Origin: Rhodospirillales bacterium
GTDB taxonomy: Bacteria; Pseudomonadota; Alphaproteobacteria; MPNO01; UBA2964
Length of the DNA: 8,293 bases
Assembly (NCBI GenBank): GCA_002727395.1
Contig: PBWY01000038.1
Span: forward strand, 1-8,293
Direction: 5' to 3'
Numbering within the stretch: the first letter of the stretch is position 1; each line of letters opens with the position of its first letter. Both the position numbers and the translations under genes were made by a program. Below are positions 1 through 5,950 of the stretch, in pieces. A model generated the notes under the pieces. That model was given only the letters and a program-made list of their open reading frames with translations. It was not told where the DNA came from and did no database searches.

Positions 1-166
1 TACTGATAACCCTATCTTTTTCATACAAACCCTGTTGCATTTCACCATAAGTTCCTTCAAGGGCTCGGACAAAGGTCCTTTTCTTTACCCATCTATCCCA
101 GACAACCTCTTTTTTGTTGTGCCCAGCGGGCGGAGGGTCTTGGACTGCCTTTGTTTCTCGTGACAT
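1..166 (-). CDS. Hypothetical protein, N-terminal part, runs off left edge
   Basis: An open frame on the minus strand starts at ATG 164-166 and stays open for 55 codons to the window edge, so only the N-terminus is visible. The peptide begins MSRETKAVQDPPPAGHNKKE and continues with a basic, Trp- and Arg-rich stretch (WDRWVKKRTFVRALEG, then a Tyr/Glu/Gln-rich segment). It shows no signal peptide, membrane segment or cofactor motif, and I do not recognise the family. The region is visibly richer in G+C (bases 121-180: 34 of 60) than egtD to its right, which fits a real gene ending its AT-rich leader here. A GGA about 9 bases before the ATG is a weak ribosome site. A second in-frame ATG at 182-184 would add MFGTYS; the frame is closed by a stop at 200-202. 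It does not resemble the start of EgtB. Coding status is inferred from the open frame and composition only. Confidence 0.5.
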   Translation of the reverse strand, partial: MSRETKAVQDPPPAGHNKKEVVWDRWVKKRTFVRALEGTYGEMQQGLYEKDRVIS

Positions 167-209
167 CGAATAGGTTCCAAACATATACAAAAATTTGGAT
201 CACACTATT

Positions 210-243
210 CGGCTGAGGAATACCTGTAAAGGATTCCTCCCCG
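210..243. repeat. Imperfect inverted repeat / hairpin between divergent genes
   Basis: GAGGAAT (215-221) is matched exactly by ATTCCTC (233-239). Inside it, CCT (223-225) pairs with AGG (230-232), leaving one bulged A (222) and a four-base loop GTAA (226-229), which in RNA is a GNRA tetraloop. CGG (210-212) can pair with CCG (241-243) across a small internal loop. This gives about 13 base pairs, unusually strong for such an AT-rich region. It lies in the 188-base gap between the left-edge gene and egtD. No uninterrupted T tract follows on either strand (TTTTTT at 256-261 is 12 bases beyond the stem), so an intrinsic terminator is unlikely. It could be a 5' leader structure, a regulator-binding dyad or a dispersed palindromic repeat; the sequence alone does not decide. 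Confidence 0.55.
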
Positions 244-354
244 GCTTGATAAACATTTTTTGAAAGTATTTGGGAATGGATCTTTTTAAACTTAAACAAT
301 AGCCTTACTGTATATAAATTACACACCGAAATATTGATTAATTCGAAGAAAAAA

Positions 355-1332
355 ATGAAACCGGACACTATAAGTCTTCTAGATGAATTCGTAGATCTGG
401 AACCTGAAATAGAATCTTTTCAAGATGCATTGCTTAGGGGTTTATCTGCCAAACAGAAATATCTTCCATGTAAATTTTTTTATGATGAAACAGGCTCCGA
501 GCTTTTCAATCAAATTTGCGAGCTAGATGAATATTACGTTACTCGCACTGAAAATCGAATTTTAGAGGAAAATGCTATAGAAATTAGTCGAATTATTGGC
601 AGAGGATGCAATCTTTTTGAACTTGGGAGTGGATCAAGCAGGAAAGTAAAAATACTCCTTGACGTTCTAGAGAGTCCGGCTGGTTATACCGCTCTAGATA
701 TTTCAAAGGAACATTTAATAAAATCTTGCGCCGAGTTATCCTCTATTTATCCAGGTATTCCTATAGGGGCTATTTGCACCGACTACTCCAAGTCTCTGGT
801 GTTCCCGTTTAAATCTTCAGAGGCAAATAATACCGTGGTGTTTTTCCCTGGGTCTTCTTTAGGCAACTTTGATACGGAAAATGCAATAAAGTTTTTAGGT
901 CGGGTTGCGAATTTATTAAAAGGTTCAGAAGGTGGTTTTTTAATTGGTATAGACCTTAAAAAAGATCGAGAAGTTCTCGAAGCAGCGTACGATGATTCTG
1001 ATGGAGTTACAGCCAAATTTAACCTAAATTTATTAATAAGAGCTAATAAAGAACTTAATGCAAATTTTGATGTTTCAAAGTTTTTCCATAGAGCACTTTA
1101 TAATCACAAAAAGGGACGAATTGAAATGCATTTGGTTAGTCGGATTAGCCAAATTGTCTCCATAGGATCTAATTCATTTGAATTCTTTGAAAATGAGTAT
1201 ATTCACACTGAAAACTCCTATAAATATTCGTTGAGTCAGTTTGAAAAAATGTGGCGAGAGGCAGGTTTTAATTCATCTAGACATTGGTGTGATTTGAAAG
1301 AGTATTTTAGTGTCCACTACCTAAAACTTTGA
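355..1332 (+). CDS. egtD: L-histidine Nalpha-methyltransferase (EgtD family)
   Basis: A cytosolic SAM-dependent enzyme that trimethylates the alpha-amino group of histidine to hercynine, the first step of ergothioneine synthesis. From ATG 355 the protein is 325 residues, close to the 321 of Mycobacterium smegmatis EgtD. Visible landmarks: LPCKFFYD (37-44), the SAM loop ELGSGSS (89-95), the acidic residue of TALDIS (D115), PGSSLGNF (165-172), YDD (212-214), EMH (257-259) and HTENS (284-288). Y43, F51, Y60, N171, Y212, M258, E286 and S288 align with the histidine- and SAM-pocket residues Y39, F47, Y56, N166, Y206, M252, E282 and S284 known from M. smegmatis, so histidine is the likely substrate. 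ATG 355 has GAAG 7 bases upstream; an in-frame TTG at 334 would add seven residues but has no ribosome site. No EgtB lies beside it, which is atypical. The gene is AT-rich (13 G+C in 1021-1080). A FrnE-like gene follows 65 bases downstream and may be co-transcribed. Confidence 0.9.
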   Translation: MKPDTISLLDEFVDLEPEIESFQDALLRGLSAKQKYLPCKFFYDETGSELFNQICELDEYYVTRTENRILEENAIEISRIIGRGCNLFELGSGSSRKVKILLDVLESPAGYTALDISKEHLIKSCAELSSIYPGIPIGAICTDYSKSLVFPFKSSEANNTVVFFPGSSLGNFDTENAIKFLGRVANLLKGSEGGFLIGIDLKKDREVLEAAYDDSDGVTAKFNLNLLIRANKELNANFDVSKFFHRALYNHKKGRIEMHLVSRISQIVSIGSNSFEFFENEYIHTENSYKYSLSQFEKMWREAGFNSSRHWCDLKEYFSVHYLKL

Positions 1333-1397
1333 TGGATGATATAAAAAGCTAATCAGTTATAACTTTTTTTATTTAAAACATTCTTTATGGAAAGCTT

Positions 1398-2030
1398 TTG
1401 GAAATCAAGGTCATTTTAGATACAGTTTGCCCATGGAGTTTCATTGGTAAACGCCGCTTGGAAAAGGCATTAACGGTAATACCAGAAAAAAGTTATAGTG
1501 TTTCCTGGGAGCCCTTTCAGATAAACCCGACTATTCCCGTTCAAGGATTGGAAAGGAGAACATATCTAGAAGAAAAGTTTGGCAGTATCGAACACGCGAA
1601 CAAGGTTAGCCGTAACCTTCAATTAGTTGGCAGTGATATTGGTATTGATTTTCATTTTGAAAAAATAAAGTTTACTCCCAACACCGTTTTGTCCCATCGA
1701 TTAATTCAATATGCCTCTCGGCATCAAATAAATTTGAGTAAAATGATTGATAGCCTTTTTATAGCCTTTTTTAAAAATGGAGAGGATATTGGTAGTAGTA
1801 ATAATTTAAAAAATATAGCCGTTCAGCATGATCTCAACGGTGATAATTTTTTAAATTATATTAGTTCGGATGGAGATCATCTATTGGTCTTAAAAAAAGA
1901 TGAGGGTTTCAGAAGAATGGGTGTACAAAGTGTTCCCTGCTTCATTATAGACGGTAAATACACTGTTTCAGGAGCTCAACCGCCAGAGATATTTCACAAA
2001 GTATTCGATCTAGTAAAGCACGCGAATTAA
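1398..2030 (+). CDS. DsbA-family FrnE-like thioredoxin-fold protein with CPWS site
   Basis: A 210-residue protein of the DsbA/FrnE/2-hydroxychromene-2-carboxylate isomerase class; family members are cytosolic thiol-disulfide oxidoreductases or glutathione-linked isomerases. There is no signal peptide. The first strand and active-site helix read DTVCPWSFIGKRRLEKAL (8-25), then the WEPFQINP segment, a helical insertion, and the C-terminal cis-proline loop QSVPCFIIDGKYTVSGAQ. Typical FrnE proteins carry CPWC; here the second cysteine is serine (C11, S14). The only other cysteine in the protein is C181, directly after the cis-proline P180. The start is TTG 1398: the only upstream ATG (1387) is out of frame and hits a stop quickly, the frame has a stop at 1374, and GGAAAG at 1389-1394 gives a usable ribosome site. 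It follows egtD by 65 bases on the same strand. The true substrate is unknown; a link to low-molecular-weight thiols is inference from position only. Confidence 0.85.
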   Translation: MEIKVILDTVCPWSFIGKRRLEKALTVIPEKSYSVSWEPFQINPTIPVQGLERRTYLEEKFGSIEHANKVSRNLQLVGSDIGIDFHFEKIKFTPNTVLSHRLIQYASRHQINLSKMIDSLFIAFFKNGEDIGSSNNLKNIAVQHDLNGDNFLNYISSDGDHLLVLKKDEGFRRMGVQSVPCFIIDGKYTVSGAQPPEIFHKVFDLVKHAN

Positions 2031-2055
2031 GAAAAATATTCCAAAAAACTTGCTA

Positions 2056-5000
2056 TCAAACCTGATTTGCTAATTCTAGAATTCTATACACAAACTTTTT
2101 TGTACCGCGGAGCTTGGTCTTTTCCCTTTTCCAGTCATTACGCATAATAAGTCTGTGATCTGGTCTTAATACAATCCTTCCTGGTTCTTCTTGAATAAGG
2201 TTAATTAGTCCTGCAGGATTGGAAAAATTATCTCGATAAAAGGTAATAACTAATCCCTTTGGGCCCGCCTCAAGTTTGGAAATGCCCGATTTTTTGCACA
2301 TTTGTTTTATTTTTACGACTTCCAAAAGATTATCCACTTCTTCTGGTAACTTACCAAACCTATCAATTAATTCCGCTGCAAAACTTTCTACTTCTTTGGT
2401 GTCATTTAAATTTGCCAAGCGTCGATAAAGGCTAAGTCTCGCGTCAAGGTCTTTTACATAGTTTTCGGGTATTAAAACTGGAGAACCAATATTTATTTGA
2501 GGGCTCCAAGAATTTTCTTCGGTGTTTGATTTTCCTAACCTCGCATTAGCAACGGCATCTTCCAACATTTTTTGATATAGTTCGACGCCGACCTCTCGAA
2601 TATGTCCAGATTGTTCATCACCTAAAAGATTGCCAGCACCTCGAATGTCAAGGTCATGGCTAGCTAGCTTGAAGCCCGCTCCTAATGAATCGAGAGACTG
2701 CATAACCTCCAATCTTTTGGACGCGGTTTCTGTTAAATCACCCTCCGCTGGTATAGTCAGATAACAGTATGCCCTTTGTTTTGAGCGTCCAATTCTGCCT
2801 CTTAACTGATAAAGTTGAGCCAAACCAAAGCGGTCTGCTCTATGAACAAACAGAGTGTTCGCTGAAGGTATGTCTAAGCCGGATTCAACTATCTGGGTAG
2901 AAATTAAAAGGTCACTTTTACCATCATAAAAATCTGTCATTATCGATTCAAGAGCACTTGATTTCATTTGCCCATGCGCAATCGCTATCTTAAGGTCTGG
3001 AACGAGTTGGCGTAATTGATTTTCAACTCCTTCCATATCTACGATACGAGGACAAACGTAAAAAATTTGACCACCTCTGAATCTCTCACGTAGGATCGCC
3101 TCACGAACTATCAGAGGGTCAAACGGTAAAATAAATGTCCTCACTGCTAGCCGATCTATCGGTGGGCTGGCAATAATCGACATTTCTTTGACACCGGATA
3201 AAGCTAGCTGCAAAGTTCTCGGTATGGGCGTGGCAGTAAGTGTCAAAACATGTACGTTCGAACGAATTTCTTTGAGCCGCTCTTTGTGGCTAACCCCAAA
3301 GCGTTGCTCCTCATCTATTACCAACAAGGCTAGGTCTTTGAATTTAATAGATTTTCCCAAAAGGGCGTGAGTTCCAATGACAATATCAACGGAATTATTT
3401 TCTAAGCCTTCTTTTATATTTTTTGTCGCTTTAGCGGACACCATTCTAGACAATTGAGCAATTTTTACAGGATAACCATGGAACCTCTCACAGAAGGTTT
3501 GATAATGTTGCCGAGCTAATAAGGTTGTTGGAGCAACTACCGCAACCTGTCCCCCTGCCATGATAGCGGCAAAAGAAGCTCTTAATGCAATTTCAGTTTT
3601 GCCAAAGCCTACATCTCCGCAGATAAGCCGATCCATTGGCTTATCACTCGCTAAGTCGGCTACAGTATCATTAATAGCCGCCATTTGATCTTCTGTTTCA
3701 GAATATGGGAATTTTGCACAGAATTCCTCATACATTGTATCCTCGGCGACTAACTTTCTGCCTGGTTGCAGTGTCCTTTCCGCGGCAATACTAATCAGTT
3801 TTTCTGCCATCTTCTCAAGGCGTTGTTTGATCCTTGCCTTTCTAGCCTGCCATCCACTGCCTCCAAGTTTATCTTTCACTGCGCCAGAGTCTGTTGACCC
3901 ATAACGAGATAGAATTTCGATATTCTCCACAGGAACAAATAATCTATCGCTATCCGCGTAACTTATACGGAGGCAATCATGAGGAGCGCCGCCTGCATTA
4001 ACTGTTTCGAGCCCTTCGTATGAACCAATTCCATGTTCGATATGAACTACAAAATCACCTATAATGAGTTCAGAGGTATCGGTTAAAAAGGTATCAGATC
4101 GCCGCTTCTTTTTTTTCTGAACTATTCTTTCCCCGAAAATATCTTGTTCACTTATTAGAGTAGTGTTTTCGGACCTGAAGCCTCTATCCATTCCAAGTAC
4201 AAACAAACCGATAGAGGCAGATGAAAGAGCTAAAAACTCTGACCAATTTTCAAGATAAACAAAATCCGAACCACCCTGTTCCTTTAAAAGTGTAACTACT
4301 CTTTCGCGTGAACCCGTCGTGTGACACGCAATTGCAATTTTTTGACCTTTGACCTGTTCATCTTTTACATATTTAAGAACACTCTCTAGCAGGCTAACGG
4401 GGTGTTCGTTATTTTTATTTGAATTATTTTGACCTTGTCGGATTGAAGAAAATTCGTATCCAAGAGCCCCTCCCAAATCAATAACATGGTTATATTCTAT
4501 GGATTGTATCTGCTCTGGTACTTTGAACGGAGTAAACCAGCAGCTAGAGAATTCTTGCAAAATTTTCTCCCATGCAGGCTTCATGAAATAGAGATAATTT
4601 GGCGGCAGTGGTCTATAGATTTGGGATCTATCTAATCCTTTTTTACTTGATCCAGAAACATCAAGAAAACTTTGACGAGCCTCATAAAAATCGTTGATTA
4701 ACTCATGGCGAGCACTGATTGCAGCTTGGCACTGATTTTCAAAAGCTAAAATGGCATTAGGAAGGTAATCTAGTAATGATGCCATATCTTCATTAATTAT
4801 AGGCACCCAATGCTCAATTCCTGCTATGGCTCTGCCCTCTGAAACGGCTTCATAGAGCGGGTCATCTGTTACATTACCAAACTTTTCTCTATACCCTTCA
4901 CGAAAACGAGAAATGGAATTTTTATCCAGCAGATATTCTCTAACTGGCTGCAGTGAGATGGAATTTAGTACGTCTAGGCTACGTTGATCTAATGGATCAA

Positions 5001-5598
5001 ATCTTCTAATTTCTTCGATTTCATTTCCAAATAAATCAAGTCGTACCGGCATCGCCGCGCCAGATGGAAATATATCGATAATTCCGCCTCGATATGCAAA
5101 CTCACCCGCTTCCCTAACGGTTCCAGTCCGTCGGTACCCGTTATCTGAGAGGAACCGAGATAAACTGTCTAAATTAATATTCTGTTTCTTTTTTAGTTCA
5201 AATATAGAATTTTTGAACTGACCCCTGGAGGGTACCTTTTGTAGTATAGCATTAACCGTAGTGAGGATGATTAACTGGTTCCCCGTTTTATTTTCTAATC
5301 GATGGTTAAGTTTAAAGAGAGTATTTAATCTCCTGCCCGTTAATTCCGGATTGGGAGATACGCGGTCATAGGGTAGGCAGTCCCATGCAGGAAAATCCAA
5401 AACCGCTATATCCGGGGCGAATGCCTTTAGTGTATCCCAAGCAATCGAAAGACGTTTGTCATCTCTTGTTATATATAAAATGGGACGGCTAGGTAGAACT
5501 GATAACATCTCTAAGACGGCAAGAGTATCGACGCCCTCCGGGGATCCGCAAAAATGTATTTTGGATATAGAATCAAAAAAAGTTTTGTTTATTTTCAA
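2056..5598 (-). CDS. mfd: Transcription-repair coupling factor Mfd
   Basis: An ATP-driven double-stranded DNA translocase that pushes stalled RNA polymerase off template lesions and recruits UvrA to start nucleotide excision repair. At 1180 residues it is slightly longer than E. coli Mfd (1148). Domains in order: a UvrB-like N-terminal module with a degenerate, lysine-less P-loop (FCGSPEGVDTL, 16-26) and FPAWDCLPYDRVSPNPE (69-85); a CarD-like RNA-polymerase-interaction domain from about 512 to 570 (IGDFVVHIEHGIGSYEGL); the RecG-like motor with Walker A GDVGFGKT (661-668), DEEQ (762-765), TATPIPR from 788 and QLRGRIGRS from 931; the RGAGNLLGDEQSG segment near 990; and a C-terminal TRCF domain with DRFGKLPEE from 1079. 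All motor motifs look intact. The start is TTG 5598-5596, sharing TTGA with the sdhE stop, so translation is probably coupled to sdhE. The gene converges on the FrnE-like gene with 25 bases between stops and no clear terminator. Confidence 0.97.
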   Translation of the reverse strand: MKINKTFFDSISKIHFCGSPEGVDTLAVLEMLSVLPSRPILYITRDDKRLSIAWDTLKAFAPDIAVLDFPAWDCLPYDRVSPNPELTGRRLNTLFKLNHRLENKTGNQLIILTTVNAILQKVPSRGQFKNSIFELKKKQNINLDSLSRFLSDNGYRRTGTVREAGEFAYRGGIIDIFPSGAAMPVRLDLFGNEIEEIRRFDPLDQRSLDVLNSISLQPVREYLLDKNSISRFREGYREKFGNVTDDPLYEAVSEGRAIAGIEHWVPIINEDMASLLDYLPNAILAFENQCQAAISARHELINDFYEARQSFLDVSGSSKKGLDRSQIYRPLPPNYLYFMKPAWEKILQEFSSCWFTPFKVPEQIQSIEYNHVIDLGGALGYEFSSIRQGQNNSNKNNEHPVSLLESVLKYVKDEQVKGQKIAIACHTTGSRERVVTLLKEQGGSDFVYLENWSEFLALSSASIGLFVLGMDRGFRSENTTLISEQDIFGERIVQKKKKRRSDTFLTDTSELIIGDFVVHIEHGIGSYEGLETVNAGGAPHDCLRISYADSDRLFVPVENIEILSRYGSTDSGAVKDKLGGSGWQARKARIKQRLEKMAEKLISIAAERTLQPGRKLVAEDTMYEEFCAKFPYSETEDQMAAINDTVADLASDKPMDRLICGDVGFGKTEIALRASFAAIMAGGQVAVVAPTTLLARQHYQTFCERFHGYPVKIAQLSRMVSAKATKNIKEGLENNSVDIVIGTHALLGKSIKFKDLALLVIDEEQRFGVSHKERLKEIRSNVHVLTLTATPIPRTLQLALSGVKEMSIIASPPIDRLAVRTFILPFDPLIVREAILRERFRGGQIFYVCPRIVDMEGVENQLRQLVPDLKIAIAHGQMKSSALESIMTDFYDGKSDLLISTQIVESGLDIPSANTLFVHRADRFGLAQLYQLRGRIGRSKQRAYCYLTIPAEGDLTETASKRLEVMQSLDSLGAGFKLASHDLDIRGAGNLLGDEQSGHIREVGVELYQKMLEDAVANARLGKSNTEENSWSPQINIGSPVLIPENYVKDLDARLSLYRRLANLNDTKEVESFAAELIDRFGKLPEEVDNLLEVVKIKQMCKKSGISKLEAGPKGLVITFYRDNFSNPAGLINLIQEEPGRIVLRPDHRLIMRNDWKREKTKLRGTKKFVYRILELANQV

Positions 5599-5867
5599 TG
5601 GTTTAATAGTATGTTCTTAAAGTTACATATTCGTTTAAAGATATCATTTTTGTGATAGTCCGGTGGAGTTTTAATACCCGAAATCCAACTCATTAAATCC
5701 GGATCACTTTCCTCAAGTAGAGATCCAAACTGTCTTAATTCCTCTGGAGTCATTGAGTGAATGTTTTCGATGGCAAATTGCCCGATTATCATATCCGCTT
5801 CCTTGGTGCCTCGACGTTTGCTCTGATACATTAAGCGCTGTCGAAGGATTTCCTCTGGATCAGTCAT
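5595..5867 (-). CDS. sdhE: FAD assembly factor SdhE (DUF339/Sdh5 family)
   Basis: A small cytosolic protein that promotes covalent attachment of FAD to the flavoprotein subunit of succinate dehydrogenase (and fumarate reductase where present). From ATG 5867 it is 90 residues, the normal family size. The family signature RGxxExD is present as RRGTKEADMIIGQFA (18-32, with R19, G20, E23 and D25), followed by the helical segment LRQFGSLLEESDPDLMSWISG and a PP-containing turn (TPPDY). An in-frame ATG at 5975 would give 126 residues, but the extra 36 resemble nothing in the family, would overlap recG, and ignore the AAGGAG ribosome site placed exactly for ATG 5867. The stop overlaps the mfd TTG start by four bases. 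Location beside mfd and recG instead of the sdh operon is, as far as I recall, usual in Alphaproteobacteria. Confidence 0.93.
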   Translation of the reverse strand: MTDPEEILRQRLMYQSKRRGTKEADMIIGQFAIENIHSMTPEELRQFGSLLEESDPDLMSWISGIKTPPDYHKNDIFKRICNFKNILLNH

Positions 5868-5872
5868 TGCAA

Positions 5873-5878
5873 CTCCTT
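5873..5878 (-). promoter_or_regulatory. Ribosome binding site of sdhE
   Basis: On the minus strand the bases read AAGGAG, a full Shine-Dalgarno match, followed by a five-base spacer TTGCA and then ATG 5867. It is the strongest ribosome site in the window and decides the sdhE start in favour of the 90-residue form over the 126-residue one. Confidence 0.85.
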
Positions 5879-5891
5879 CATAGGGCATTAG

Positions 5892-5920
5892 GATATAGAA
5901 GCTTCGATAGTTTTTGTCAG
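5892..5920 (-). promoter_or_regulatory. Candidate sigma-70-type promoter of sdhE-mfd
   Basis: On the minus strand CTGACA (5920-5915; 5 of 6 matches to TTGACA) is followed by a 17-base spacer and TATATC (5897-5892; 4 of 6 matches to TATAAT). Transcription would begin near 5885, giving a leader of roughly 18 bases that contains the AAGGAG site of sdhE. This fits a single transcript for sdhE and mfd. The spacer holds the small palindrome GAAGCTTC (5898-5905), probably by chance. The call rests on consensus matching alone. Confidence 0.5.
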
Positions 5921-5950
5921 CAACAGATCGAAAAAAAGTTGAATATTTAA

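Noticed and set aside
285..318. Possible egtD promoter (CTTAAA at 291-296, TATAAA at 313-318)
   Set aside because: The spacing of 16 is acceptable and the downstream box is good, but the upstream box matches only 3 of 6 and the region is so AT-rich that such matches are expected by chance.
334..354. TTG 334 as the egtD start
   Set aside because: It has no ribosome site, and the seven extra residues (INSKKK region) match nothing in the family; ATG 355 with GAAG upstream is better.
93..368. Minus-strand frame of 91 residues covering the egtD leader
   Set aside because: It overlaps the more plausible left-edge frame and the egtD start, has a Phe/Ile/Lys-rich composition typical of translated AT-rich spacer, and has no recognisable motif or ribosome site.
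1343..1370. AAAAAG / CTTTTT pair and the palindrome AGTTATAACT before a T run, as a terminator after egtD
   Set aside because: The stem would be almost entirely A-T and too weak for an intrinsic terminator; a run of seven T is unremarkable here.
2072..2083. Palindrome AATTCTAGAATT near the end of mfd
   Set aside because: It is inside coding sequence, A-T dominated, has no T tract, and is likely chance.
5753..5950. Plus-strand frame of 65 residues ending just before recG
   Set aside because: It lies antisense to sdhE, has no ribosome site or family resemblance, and its stop is simply the TAA before the recG ATG.
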